Of a DNA stretch of 22,120 bases, positions 1 through 6,878 are shown piece by piece. The notes under the pieces are model-generated. The model did no database searches. It was not told the DNA's origin and worked only from the letters and a program-made list of their open reading frames with translations. A program made the position numbers and the translations under genes. The stretch covers positions 1-22,120 of the IMG/VR virus record IMGVR_UViG_3300048593_000294; one strand, written 5' to 3'. This stretch comes from a virus. Each line of letters opens with the position of its first letter. The first letter of the stretch is position 1.

Positions 1-2478
1 CCTTTCAGAGGCGAACTGCTCAGACTTTCTAGAAGAAATGTAGACCCGAGTCGCCACCATGCCGATCTTTAGGTGGGCTTGCTCATACCCCATCGATCGT
101 AAAATGTTCGATGTTCTTTTCGCTCCAGGCTGTTTATACCCGTACTTTTTAAGCGCCTCGTTTAGTCTGGAGATAACCACCAGGTCCTCGGATACCAGGC
201 TTTCCTCGATCGAGAGAACCTCCCGAATGTTCGATTCGTCGTCCGATACGGACTCCTCGATCATGTTCAGTTTTGCCTGGTTCGTCTCCGGCGCTGCGTT
301 CGGATTGAACTCCGACAGGTCAATATTCAATAACCAGGAACGGATCTCGCCGTCGTCGTTATCAATCGCCGAATAGAGCGCCTTCCAGTAGTCCTCGCCG
401 CGCTCCTCGAGGAGTGCTGCGCGACTCTCGAACCTGGTGGCGAATACGCCCCATCGCCTGTCGCCATGGTCCAGGACCAGGGCGTCGGCATGGTTCGTAC
501 AAGCGAGATAGTTCTGCGTATTGAGGACGTCGATCCCGTCCTGGCCCTTACGAACGACCTCGACGGTCTGGTTCGATATGAAAGGCTTTAGCTTGTTCAT
601 CACGTCGTGGCGGCTATGGCCGATTACCCGGATCTCCTCCAGGACGCCGACGCACGCGCCAGTCGCCCATCCGGTGAACGCGGAGAACAGGCTGTCGAGG
701 CTGATATTGCGGACGTGACGCTGTCCCATGGCCGCCGCCAGGACTCGGGCGATCGTGGTCTTTCCGTCGCCCTGGACGCCGAACAGGACCGGCGACCAGA
801 GGATCTTCTCGCCTGGGCGTTGTACGTTGTGGGCCATCCATTGAATGAGGATATCGGCGTCGTGATCCGAGAACGTGGTGCGGATATGCCGCTCGACTGT
901 TCGCCAGTTCTGGCCGGCGTGCCAGTCGGCGCGCTCGGCGACCGCATCCTGGCGATAGCTGTTCACGAACTGGAGACCCTTGTACTCGAAAAACGGGTCC
1001 GGAATACTTCCCTGCTTTGGCCAGTACATCTCGGCGTAGACGCATCGCCCGCCGTACTCGGCGAACATCTTGGTCGGTGCTTTCCTGTTGCCGTTCTGGT
1101 CGGCCGGCATATCGGCCGCGTACTTAATGTCGATCGACTTGGCCGGTGCGATTGCTCCGGTCTCGATCGAGTAAAACTCGGCCGACTTCTCGAGAAAGAC
1201 CCATTCGGACGTGAGGCCGGTCTCGCGGAGCGAATGCGAGAGGATCTCCCGCATTTCATCGGTCATTATGATTTTGCCGATATCGCCGACCGTCAGGTCA
1301 TACCCGAGTTTTTTCGCTCGACGCTTGAAGTCGTGCGACAGGCTTTTCGTGATCGCCGAACTGATCCCCCTTAATTTGCGGATCTCGGCCGCGCTCGAGT
1401 TCATCAAGTCGTCGATCGTGTTCGACGCCTCAATTAAAGCGCGCGCTCGATCGACCGAGGTCTGGTCGTGCTTAAACGGCCTGGGGGCGGCCTTACCCTG
1501 TCCCAGGCCGGTCTTAAAAAACTCCGCGGCCGGATGTTCACCCTGCGAGGCGCGAAACGCGCGCTCGGCGTCCTCGAGCGATCCGTCGAAATTTAACTGT
1601 ACGTTGGCCACCCAGGCGTCGAATGATCCCTGGAGTGGATCGCTTGCGTGGTCGGAGTGCCAGAGGCCCTCGCGGCCTGGGATCTCTCGCACGCATGGCT
1701 CGCCGGTCGCCGAGGGAGGAGCGTATCGCTTAGTCGCGCGGTCCTGCGTGTACCCATGCTCGGCCAGGATCTCGGGGACCGTATGCGCGCGATTGAATGG
1801 TGCGCGACAGTCGGACGTGTAGGCGAGTTTCCGGCCCGAGCGGCCTCCGCTGATCGCCAGGTGGGGCTTGGCGGGCTTGGCCAGGTGTTCGGATATGGCC
1901 GCGAAGAATTTCGCCTGGACGACGCGCAGATACTCCAGGTCGGTCGTGCATCGTTGCCAGAACTCCAGGAACGCATCAGGTAGCGCAGGACGGTCGTCCA
2001 GGCGTTTCCCGTTGGCGTATTGCTGCGTGCATAGCGTCCCGTCCTTGGTGCGGTACAGGAGGCCAGGGACGCAGTCCTGGAGGTTCGGACTGTCGGCGCG
2101 CAGTTCGAGGACGGTCCCGGTCTCTTTCGAGGAGAACTTGATCCAGGATAGATCGGGTTCCTCGGCGAACGCAGAGCGCCCACCTGAACCTGGTCGCGTG
2201 GAATTGCTGCGAGCGCCTGCGGCCATGATGGCCTGGAGGTCGAACCCGAGCGCGCGCATCCCGACGACAGATAGTTCCCAGTTGTCCGGGTCGATACTGC
2301 ATAGGCGATTAGGCGCAAGCGGTACACCGTACCCGGTGGCGTTGTCCTCGATCTCCCAGGCTCGGCCTTCGGGCGAGTTCCACCCCAGGCCGATCGGGCG
2401 CTTTTCGTAGTCGTGCAGTCTGACCAGGTTAAAACCCGCGTCTAATAATCGTCTTGCTTCGCTCAGGTCAGGCTGCAT
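1..2478 (-). CDS. Bifunctional primase-polymerase / SF3-type helicase, replication protein (3' end cut by window)
   Basis: This frame is open from the ATG at 2478 to the left edge (826 codons, no stop), so the C-terminus lies outside. The N-terminus resembles the bifunctional primase/polymerase (AEP, Prim-Pol) fold: KRPIGLGW near residue 26, GYGVPLAP near 49, then SIDPD with D63 and D65 as candidate metal ligands. A middle segment beginning CRAPFNRAHTVPEIL resembles linkers seen in phage primases. The C-terminal half has a Walker A, GVQGDGKTT with K573, an acidic Walker B-like GVLEEIR, then NYLACTNHADAL and GDRRWGVF, as in the P4/D5 primase-helicases (DUF5906-like). The likely role is phage replication initiation, priming and unwinding. 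It is the last gene of the leftward early operon. The ATG at 2478 lies 10 nt after GGAG; an in-frame ATG at 2487 is possible but only 1 nt from GGAG. It overlaps the upstream gene by 11 nt. The fold assignment is from motifs only. Confidence 0.88.
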   Translation of the reverse strand, partial: MQPDLSEARRLLDAGFNLVRLHDYEKRPIGLGWNSPEGRAWEIEDNATGYGVPLAPNRLCSIDPDNWELSVVGMRALGFDLQAIMAAGARSNSTRPGSGGRSAFAEEPDLSWIKFSSKETGTVLELRADSPNLQDCVPGLLYRTKDGTLCTQQYANGKRLDDRPALPDAFLEFWQRCTTDLEYLRVVQAKFFAAISEHLAKPAKPHLAISGGRSGRKLAYTSDCRAPFNRAHTVPEILAEHGYTQDRATKRYAPPSATGEPCVREIPGREGLWHSDHASDPLQGSFDAWVANVQLNFDGSLEDAERAFRASQGEHPAAEFFKTGLGQGKAAPRPFKHDQTSVDRARALIEASNTIDDLMNSSAAEIRKLRGISSAITKSLSHDFKRRAKKLGYDLTVGDIGKIIMTDEMREILSHSLRETGLTSEWVFLEKSAEFYSIETGAIAPAKSIDIKYAADMPADQNGNRKAPTKMFAEYGGRCVYAEMYWPKQGSIPDPFFEYKGLQFVNSYRQDAVAERADWHAGQNWRTVERHIRTTFSDHDADILIQWMAHNVQRPGEKILWSPVLFGVQGDGKTTIARVLAAAMGQRHVRNISLDSLFSAFTGWATGACVGVLEEIRVIGHSRHDVMNKLKPFISNQTVEVVRKGQDGIDVLNTQNYLACTNHADALVLDHGDRRWGVFATRFESRAALLEERGEDYWKALYSAIDNDDGEIRSWLLNIDLSEFNPNAAPETNQAKLNMIEESVSDDESNIREVLSIEESLVSEDLVVISRLNEALKKYGYKQPGAKRTSNILRSMGYEQAHLKIGMVATRVYISSRKSEQFASER

Positions 2479-3298
2479 ATTGCTCATTCTCCAGAATCTC
2501 TATTTGTTTTAGTACATCCTCCTCACGCCGCCCAAAATAGCGCGCAAGATAGTCCAGGTTCGCGTGATAAACCGCGGGCAGGCCGCGCGCCGCATGAACC
2601 CATCGCGCGCAGCACGTCAAACACGTTTTAAACCGATACCCCGCACCTGGCCCATGATCGCAGGCGAATAACTGGCGGGTATTGGTCGGCGCAGGGCCGA
2701 CCTCATTCTTTTTTATATGCACCGGCCGCACTCCCTCGAGCGCCACACCGTAGGCCGCGCCTTCAACGGGGCCGACCTGGCGCTCTCGAATGGTGAACGG
2801 CTTTCGCCTGGCGAGTTCGTTTATCAGGCGCGGGTAGCTGTTGAGTAGATCCGCCTGGTGTTGTGCGTCGTCTGATCTGAGGTCGTACATCCAGACCGTC
2901 TCGATCGCTCCCGAGTAGAGCATTTCGCGAATTGCTCGGCGCTTTTCGTCACTTGGCGGGTTCGTCACGATTATTTCGTGGAATACTTTTTTGCTCCCGA
3001 CGTCGGAGATATGGATCCCGTTCGGGTATCTCGCGCACAATTCACCGCCATAAATCGCCTTGACCGCTGCGGAGGCGATTCTATGTAGAACGCCCTCGCC
3101 ACCGAACCCGGAGAGATCATCGCCTCCGTGTTTATGCCCTGGGTAGTGGGCGAAATGCTTGGCGATCTTGCTGTGCGGGTGGCCGCTCTTGAGCATGACG
3201 TCGCACCCTTTCTCACACCGATATTTTGTTTTCCAGGTTGCCCTGTTAACGCTTATTGCCTGTCCGCTCTCATCGAATACTAGGCTCCTTGCATACAT
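2468..3298 (-). CDS. CoiA-like protein with N-terminal Cys/His cluster
   Basis: 276 aa. The ATG at 3298 follows AGGGAG with 8-nt spacing. The N-terminus has YRCEKGCDVML, then KHFAHYPG, resembling the Cys/His N-terminal module of CoiA-family competence proteins, followed by HRIASAAVKAIYGG. The middle, SDVGSKKVFHEIIVTN followed by an EKRRAIREML helix, could be a degenerate restriction-endonuclease-like core with D and E ligands. The C-terminal third has more Cys/His (ACDHGPG, KTCLTCCARW), suggesting a second metal site. CoiA proteins act in recombination or processing of incoming DNA during transformation. Here the gene sits between small early genes and the primase-helicase, so a role in phage DNA replication or processing is inferred. 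It overlaps the primase start. It could instead be a structural zinc protein without nuclease activity. Confidence 0.6.
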   Translation of the reverse strand: MYARSLVFDESGQAISVNRATWKTKYRCEKGCDVMLKSGHPHSKIAKHFAHYPGHKHGGDDLSGFGGEGVLHRIASAAVKAIYGGELCARYPNGIHISDVGSKKVFHEIIVTNPPSDEKRRAIREMLYSGAIETVWMYDLRSDDAQHQADLLNSYPRLINELARRKPFTIRERQVGPVEGAAYGVALEGVRPVHIKKNEVGPAPTNTRQLFACDHGPGAGYRFKTCLTCCARWVHAARGLPAVYHANLDYLARYFGRREEDVLKQIEILENEQYAA

Positions 3299-3331
3299 AG
3301 ATTTTTCTCCCTAAACCGAATCTAAACATCT

Positions 3332-3484
3332 TTATAAAACGTCAATGGCCCAAGCGATAAAAAACATCGTCGCGACCAGGAGACCCAGGGCGACGAGGAT
3401 CTCGACCCAAACCGCGTCGCGTTTTTGTACTGGCCGGCTTGCATCGAGGAACGCCTGGCGATTGTCTTTTCCGAAGTCTTGCAT
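3332..3484 (-). CDS. Small single-span membrane protein (50 aa)
   Basis: A short gene of 50 codons plus TAA. It starts at ATG 3484, two bases after the TGA of the gene upstream (TGAGATG) and close behind a GGGG stretch that can act as ribosome binding site. The protein begins MQDFGKDNRQ, is charged over about 28 residues, then has one hydrophobic segment (VEILVALGLLVATMFFIAWA) near the C-terminus. This gives a tail-anchored or N-in membrane topology. It fills what would otherwise be a 187-bp hole in a tightly packed operon, which supports it being real. Function is unknown. Confidence 0.6.
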   Translation of the reverse strand: MQDFGKDNRQAFLDASRPVQKRDAVWVEILVALGLLVATMFFIAWAIDVL

Positions 3485-3485
3485 C

Positions 3486-3710
3486 TCATACCCCTAGTTT
3501 GTCGAAAATAGCGTTCTGAATGGCGCGCGCGTAGGAATAAGGCATTCCGTCATGCGCCGCGTGTAGTGCCTTGACCAGGTCGGCGTCGAGCATGAGATCG
3601 CGCCGGCCGTTGGCCAGGCTCTCGGCGATCACGTCGGCCGCCGCGTCGACGTTCTGGTTCGGACCGACCAGGAGGCGGAGCGCCTGGACGAGGGTTTCGC
3701 GGTAGTTCAT
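3486..3710 (-). CDS. Hypothetical early protein (74 aa)
   Basis: 74 aa, starting at ATG 3710 and overlapping the stop of the DUF3310 gene by four bases (ATGA). The sequence (MNYRETLVQALRLL at the start, then alternating amphipathic stretches) looks fully helical and soluble with no Cys. I recognise no family. The position in the leftward early operon between the DUF3310 gene and the small membrane protein suggests an early accessory role. Codon use, with GCC/GAC/CTG and CCWGG-rich DNA, matches its neighbours. Confidence 0.7.
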   Translation of the reverse strand: MNYRETLVQALRLLVGPNQNVDAAADVIAESLANGRRDLMLDADLVKALHAAHDGMPYSYARAIQNAIFDKLGV

Positions 3711-4006
3711 TTCGCGGCCCCCAGGACTTCGCGGATCGATCCCGAGTATTGAGAGGCGGCCACCTGGACGCGCGCCTGGTCGGCCGCGTGAGTCTCAATC
3801 TCGATCAGCTTGTCCAGGTAGTGCCTGGCCTTTTTCAGGTCGTCCAGGCCGCCCTTGTCTTTCCACCGCGCCAGGTACTTGATCGCGTTCCCCTGGAGGA
3901 ATCCCGCGAAGGCCTCGGTCGTCATCCAGGACTGCATGGCGTCCCAGGGCTGTATCGATTTACTGGTGTAGTGCGTGCCTTGAACTTGATAGTCATTCGC
4001 CGACAT
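3707..4006 (-). CDS. DUF3310 family phage protein
   Basis: 99 aa. The start ATG 4006 follows AAGGAG with about 5-nt spacing. The core pattern GTHYTSKSIQPWDAM, then GFLQGNAIKYLARWKDKGG, then DDLKKARHYLDKLIE is the DUF3310 (SaV-like) signature of small phage proteins, found alone or fused to nucleotide kinases. Its biochemical role is not established. Here it is the second gene of the leftward operon leading to the primase-helicase, so a link to nucleotide or replication metabolism is plausible but inferred. About 25 C-terminal residues after the conserved core are variable. Confidence 0.85.
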   Translation of the reverse strand: MSANDYQVQGTHYTSKSIQPWDAMQSWMTTEAFAGFLQGNAIKYLARWKDKGGLDDLKKARHYLDKLIEIETHAADQARVQVAASQYSGSIREVLGAAK

Positions 4007-4016
4007 AGTGGCTCCT

Positions 4017-4220
4017 TTAAATGAATGCGAGGGACGCGCCCAGGAGGAACGCGAGGATCAGGGCGGCCGTGACCTCGCCCGAGAACTGGAAACGGTTGTC
4101 CGACTTATACGGCCCTTGGATCGGGATAAAGTATTCCGGCTCGCGCAGGGCCTCGGCGCGCGTGCGATAAACCTTCTCGGACCGAAGGCGGGTCATTAAC
4201 TCCTGGAAATGGTCGGGCAT
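4017..4220 (-). CDS. Small membrane protein, first gene of leftward operon (67 aa)
   Basis: I chose ATG 4220 (protein begins MPDHFQELMTRL) because it follows AAGGAG with 8-nt spacing. An in-frame upstream ATG at 4259 has no such site and would begin close to the -10 region of the promoter. The protein has a charged N-terminal part and one C-terminal hydrophobic helix (VTAALILAFLLGASLAFI), ending right after it. It is the first gene after the promoter at 4250-4278, so it is probably strongly expressed early. No family is recognised. A membrane role such as exclusion or host takeover is only a guess. Confidence 0.7.
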   Translation of the reverse strand: MPDHFQELMTRLRSEKVYRTRAEALREPEYFIPIQGPYKSDNRFQFSGEVTAALILAFLLGASLAFI

Positions 4221-4249
4221 TTTTAACTCTCCTTGTTTAGCGAAATGCT

Positions 4250-4278
4250 TTTGTAACACGTTATTTAGATTATCTCAA
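4250..4278 (-). promoter_or_regulatory. Leftward early promoter, TTGAGA-17-TACAAA
   Basis: On the minus strand TTGAGA (4278-4273) and TACAAA (4255-4250) are separated by 17 bp in an AT-rich island of otherwise GC-rich DNA. The predicted start site is about 23 nt before the AAGGAG-led ATG at 4220. The -35 hexamer is identical to that of the rightward promoter at 5590. This is a hand match to sigma-70 consensus (5/6 and 4/6). Confidence 0.55.
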
Positions 4279-4296
4279 CATAACAGACAAAAAGGT

Positions 4297-4366
4297 GGGC
4301 GACGACCTGAGCGTGGGACCGCGTGAAGGAGTGGCACGCATTAAACGCATTTAACAGGCGTCGCCC
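4297..4366. repeat. Inverted repeat GGGCGACG/CGTCGCCC with internal direct repeat
   Basis: GGGCGACG (4297-4304) is perfectly complementary to CGTCGCCC (4359-4366). One unpaired A next to the arm allows ACCT/AGG to extend it. Between the arms is an AT-rich direct repeat, ACGCATTAA then ACGCATTTAA, around 4337-4354. The element fills the gap between the end of the lipoprotein gene and the leftward early promoter. It lacks a T-run, so it does not look like a simple terminator. A regulatory or replication-origin role is conceivable but unsupported. Confidence 0.35.
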
Positions 4367-4377
4367 ATAAGGGGAGA

Positions 4378-4578
4378 CTATTTTTTCATCGGTGGCTTGT
4401 CGGCCGGCTTCGGATCACCAGGCATCAGTTCGAACGCCTCGGGCGAGTCGCCGATCACCTGGTGATAGATATCGCATTTCGAGAACGCGCAAGTAATCGC
4501 GAAGTAGCGCCTGGCGTCTGGCGACTGGTGAGGCGCGCACCCCGCCAGGAGTGCCAGGACCACCAGGGCGGCCCTCAT
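4378..4578 (-). CDS. Small lipoprotein, co-transcribed with Cro-like gene (66 aa)
   Basis: 66 aa, starting at ATG 4578 and overlapping the stop of the Cro-like gene by ATGA. A longer reading of this frame upstream is just open sequence behind the regulator genes. The N-terminus MRAALVVLALLAGCA is a short type II signal peptide with lipobox LAGC, predicting lipidation at Cys14. The mature part has two more Cys (CAFSKC) and a Pro/Lys-rich tail (DPKPADKPPMKK). It probably sits in the outer or inner membrane facing the periplasm. Small early or lysogenic phage lipoproteins are often superinfection-exclusion factors; that role here is inferred only from position and type. Confidence 0.72.
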   Translation of the reverse strand: MRAALVVLALLAGCAPHQSPDARRYFAITCAFSKCDIYHQVIGDSPEAFELMPGDPKPADKPPMKK

Positions 4579-4844
4579 GCGTTCGCTCTCACGTTGAGCG
4601 CGGTCAGGAACTCGCCAGGGATCAGGTCGGCCGGCGTGAGAGTGATCCCTCTCTCGCGTGCGGCCCGAATGATCGGCCGCCATTGGCGCATGGGGATCGC
4701 GCCGCCGGTCCCGCCGTCGTCGCGTGAGCGGAACCATAGCGTCACGGTCGCCCGGTGGATACCGGCCGCCTCGGCGAGTGCCGACCGGGTCCCGAACAGG
4801 GCGACCAGGCGTTCGGCCGGTAATTGAGACGTTGAAGTTCGCAA
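4575..4844 (-). CDS. Cro-like HTH regulator with carph-isopro-type domain, TTG start
   Basis: 89 aa. No ATG is suitably placed; TTG at 4844 follows AGGAG with 6-nt spacing, so it is the supported start. The protein contains a helix-turn-helix, RSALAEAAGIHRATVTLWF, followed by GGTGGAIPMRQWRPIIRAAR, the pattern of the carph-isopro HTH proteins seen in proteobacterial phages and islands. It is divergent from the CI-like gene, separated by about 90 bp, and is therefore the likely Cro-type or lytic-switch regulator. The TTG start may keep its level low. A lipoprotein gene is coupled downstream by ATGA overlap. Confidence 0.78.
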   Translation of the reverse strand: MRTSTSQLPAERLVALFGTRSALAEAAGIHRATVTLWFRSRDDGGTGGAIPMRQWRPIIRAARERGITLTPADLIPGEFLTALNVRANA

Positions 4845-4869
4845 AGTGGTCTCCTGGATTCGGGTAGTG

Positions 4870-4917
4870 TTGCGTTTCTCTTGCCGGTAGTTTAGGCTTT
4901 CTCCTCGCGTTGTACAA
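4870..4917. promoter_or_regulatory. Divergent immunity promoters with GTTGTACAAC palindrome
   Basis: Leftward: TTGTAC (4917-4912) and TAAACT (4894-4889) spaced 17 bp, about 38 nt upstream of the Cro-like TTG. Rightward: TTGCGT (4870-4875) and TAGGCT (4893-4898), also 17 bp, a weak match. The two overlap, so firing one should interfere with the other. The perfect 10-bp palindrome GTTGTACAAC (4909-4918) covers the leftward -35 and is a candidate operator. All calls are consensus matches by eye. Confidence 0.35.
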
Positions 4918-4936
4918 CCATAAACGAACCGAACGA

Positions 4937-5533
4937 ATGACGAACGAAGTCGATACGGCCGCCCTCCAGGGGCGGATCCGGGACCTGAAACTCACGCAGC
5001 GCGCCCTCGCCGACCACCTGGGGGCGGACGCGGCCACCGTCTCGATGCTCCTGCGAGGCAAGCGCCGGATCACGCCGGCCGAGGCCAAACAGATCGCCGG
5101 GTTCCTGAAGTTGCCGATCGGCGAGGTCCTGCGCCTCTTTGGCGTGGACGTCTCCGAGGATCCGAAGGTCCCGATCATCGGCCATTGCACGACCGAGGGA
5201 CTGGTCACGCTCCTGGCTCCTGGCGCGCAGGACCGCGCGGCCGGTCCGGCCGACCTCCCGCGCGACGCTCGAGCGATCCAGGTACGCGCCCCCTTCGCAC
5301 CAGGCGACGGATGGATCCTGTTCTGCGAAGGGACTCAGAGCGACCCGAGCGAGAACCTGGGGCGCTTGTGCCTGGCGGCCACCGCCACCGGCGAACTGAC
5401 CATCGGCGTGATCGCCCGCGGGTATCAGTCCGGCCGGTTCAACATTACGACGCGTTTCTTCACCCTGGGCGCGCCCCTCGAGAATCTCTCCCTGGTCTGG
5501 GCGTCGCGCGTGCTTTGGATCCGCCCCAGTTAA
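4937..5533 (+). CDS. CI-like repressor: XRE HTH plus degenerate S24-like C-terminal domain
   Basis: 198 aa from ATG 4937. An in-frame TTG at 4910 would lengthen it by nine codons, but it lies in the palindrome and has no ribosome binding site; neither start has a clear Shine-Dalgarno. Residues about 10-65 form an XRE-type HTH (LTQRALADHLGADAATVSML, then KRRITPAEAKQIAGFL). After a linker, VPIIGHCTTEG and the DGWILFCEG and LCLAATATGEL stretches follow the layout of LexA/CI S24 domains. However, the GxSM serine region reads APFAPGD, and the usual Lys region reads TIGVIARG, so the Ser-Lys dyad seems absent. It probably represses the lytic promoters and dimerises through the C-domain, but autocleavage on DNA damage is doubtful. 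Confidence 0.82.
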   Translation: MTNEVDTAALQGRIRDLKLTQRALADHLGADAATVSMLLRGKRRITPAEAKQIAGFLKLPIGEVLRLFGVDVSEDPKVPIIGHCTTEGLVTLLAPGAQDRAAGPADLPRDARAIQVRAPFAPGDGWILFCEGTQSDPSENLGRLCLAATATGELTIGVIARGYQSGRFNITTRFFTLGAPLENLSLVWASRVLWIRPS

Positions 5534-5567
5534 TAGCTTTACGCTATCAATATAATCGGTTTCGATT
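5533..5567. repeat. Two short dyads after the repressor gene, with a TATAAT box
   Basis: ATAGC-tttac-GCTAT (5533-5547) begins at the stop codon of the repressor. AATCG-gttt-CGATT (5554-5567) follows. A perfect TATAAT (5551-5556) lies between them but lacks a good -35 at 16-18 bp. The arms differ in sequence, so they are not copies of one operator. They could be weak terminator hairpins or operators in the AT-rich leader. Confidence 0.3.
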
Positions 5568-5589
5568 AGTATTTATTTTGTTCGATACG

Positions 5590-5618
5590 TTGAGAATCCC
5601 TCAATTCCATGATCTAAT
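5590..5618 (+). promoter_or_regulatory. Rightward early promoter TTGAGA-17-TCTAAT with overlapping dyad
   Basis: TTGAGA (5590-5595) and TCTAAT (5613-5618) with exactly 17 bp between match sigma-70 consensus at 5/6 in each box. This is the best promoter seen in the window. The perfect dyad TTGAG-aatcc-CTCAA (5590-5604) covers the -35 and is a candidate repressor operator. It would drive the operon from 5666 to 10128. Confidence 0.65.
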
Positions 5619-5665
5619 CTTTTTAACGGGAATTAACCCGCAAACCAAAACTAAGGAACGAAAAA

Positions 5666-5881
5666 ATGAAAGGGATCGTAATCGGAATAGCGTTTCTCCT
5701 CGGCGTGTCTTACCTGGCCACATCAGACTGGGCCGACGCCGCCGTCACGGAAATGACGAAACCCGCTCCGACCTCGGCCGCCGAACGGGACTACACCGTT
5801 TGCAAATTGCAGTTAGACCTGGCCGACCCGTTCGTGACCCGCGGGAAAGTTTTGGCCGTTTGCGGCTCGGCCCCTAAGTAA
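5666..5881 (+). CDS. Small exported protein with two cysteines (71 aa)
   Basis: 71 aa. The ATG 5666 follows AAGGAA closely. The N-terminus MKGIVIGIAFLLGVSYLA is a signal peptide or uncleaved membrane anchor. The remainder is hydrophilic with two Cys (near residues 46 and 66) that could form a disulphide in the periplasm. It is the first gene behind the rightward promoter, so it is probably made early. No known family is recognised. With the lipoprotein that follows, it forms a small envelope-directed pair upstream of the recombination genes; an exclusion or anti-host role is possible but unproven. Confidence 0.65.
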   Translation: MKGIVIGIAFLLGVSYLATSDWADAAVTEMTKPAPTSAAERDYTVCKLQLDLADPFVTRGKVLAVCGSAPK

Positions 5882-5889
5882 TCGCCGCT

Positions 5890-6075
5890 ATGAAAATCGC
5901 CGCCCTCCTCGCCGTGTTGCTCTTGTCTGGATGCGCCGGTATGCCGCGCGCCTATACGGACCACATTCCGGCGTTCAATCCCCCAAGCGATCCCTATCAG
6001 CGATATCTGCTCGAGAGCGAGCGCCGTCGCATCATTTACCGGGCGTTTCACCCGGTCCGTCGTCATCGTCATTAA
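5890..6075 (+). CDS. Small lipoprotein (61 aa)
   Basis: 61 aa from ATG 5890, eight bases after the previous stop. MKIAALLAVLLLSGCAG is a textbook lipoprotein signal with lipobox LSGC and lipidation predicted at Cys15. The mature part is rich in Tyr, Arg and His and ends in a basic tail (FHPVRRHRH), which could contact membrane phosphates or LPS. It lies between the exported 71-aa protein and the Sak4-like ATPase gene. I recognise no family. It may act in superinfection exclusion, by analogy with other small phage lipoproteins. Confidence 0.65.
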   Translation: MKIAALLAVLLLSGCAGMPRAYTDHIPAFNPPSDPYQRYLLESERRRIIYRAFHPVRRHRH

Positions 6076-6099
6076 CCACCACAACCAAGAGAGAAAGAA

Positions 6100-6837
6100 A
6101 TGGCCTTTAACCTTGCCAGTATCAGTAAAACGAAACAAATGCGCGCCCCCCGGATCCTCCTGGCCGGCGTCCCCAAGGTCGGGAAATCGACCTTCGCGGC
6201 CGGCGCGCCGAACCCGATCGTCATCCGCACCGAGGACGGCCTGGACGGTGTCGACGTGAGCGCGTTTCCCCTCGCCGAGACTTACGAGGACGTCCTCTCC
6301 GCGATCGATACCCTCACGAACGAGGATCACGACTTCGAGACCGTGGTACTGGACTCGACCGACTGGCTCGAACCGCTCTTGTGGGCTTACGTCTGCAAGA
6401 AAAACAAATGGGACAACATCGAGGCCGCCGGCTACGGGAAGGGATACGTCGCGGCCGCCGACGAGTGGCGAAACTTGATCGAGCGCCTGGAGATCCTGCG
6501 CGCCAAACGAAATATGGCCGTGATCCTAATCTCTCACGTCTCGATCAAACGCATCGAGGACCCAATGACTGAGGGATACGATTCCTACGTCTTAAAGACG
6601 AACGCCAAGGCCTCCGCGATCCTCGAGGAGTACGCCGACGTCGTCGGATTCGCCGCCCACCGCGTCGCCGTAAGAAAGACGGACGCCGGGTTCGGCCAGA
6701 AACAAAATAAGGCCCTGAAAACGGGCGACCGAGTTCTCCACCTGGAACCTAGTCCGGCCTATCCCTCCGGGACTCGGTTCGGGTTCGAGGACTGCGACCT
6801 TACCTGGGAGGCCCTGGCCAACCAGTTCCCCGCGTGA
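6100..6837 (+). CDS. Sak4-like RecA-core ATPase, recombination (single-strand annealing type)
   Basis: 245 aa; ATG 6100 lies just behind the AGAGAAAGAAA leader. The fold is a RecA-like P-loop ATPase of the phage AAA/Sak4 type: Walker A GVPKVGKST at residues 23-31 (K29), Walker B TVVLDSTDWL near residue 80, and a later strand VILISHVSIKRIED with the conserved His used as a sensor in this family. Sak4 proteins promote annealing or strand exchange of ssDNA and are usually found with a phage SSB. Here the next gene is a DUF669 SSB-like protein, and a nuclease and a resolvase follow, giving a complete recombination module. Alternative family names for similar proteins are 'ATP-binding protein' or AAA_24. 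Confidence 0.83.
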   Translation: MAFNLASISKTKQMRAPRILLAGVPKVGKSTFAAGAPNPIVIRTEDGLDGVDVSAFPLAETYEDVLSAIDTLTNEDHDFETVVLDSTDWLEPLLWAYVCKKNKWDNIEAAGYGKGYVAAADEWRNLIERLEILRAKRNMAVILISHVSIKRIEDPMTEGYDSYVLKTNAKASAILEEYADVVGFAAHRVAVRKTDAGFGQKQNKALKTGDRVLHLEPSPAYPSGTRFGFEDCDLTWEALANQFPA

Positions 6838-6878
6838 CCCAGTAGTTAACTAAACCACAACCCATAGGAATTAACCCA

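Noticed and set aside
607-1822. Plus-strand and alternate-frame open frames over the primase-helicase gene
   Set aside because: Translations are Arg/Ser/Pro-rich with no motifs. The minus frame open through 1-2478 has Walker A and Prim-Pol motifs and explains the region.
4579-5208. Upstream extension of the lipoprotein frame
   Set aside because: It runs antisense to the repressor and out of frame over the Cro-like gene; its sequence has no family features, and the lipoprotein signal begins at 4578.
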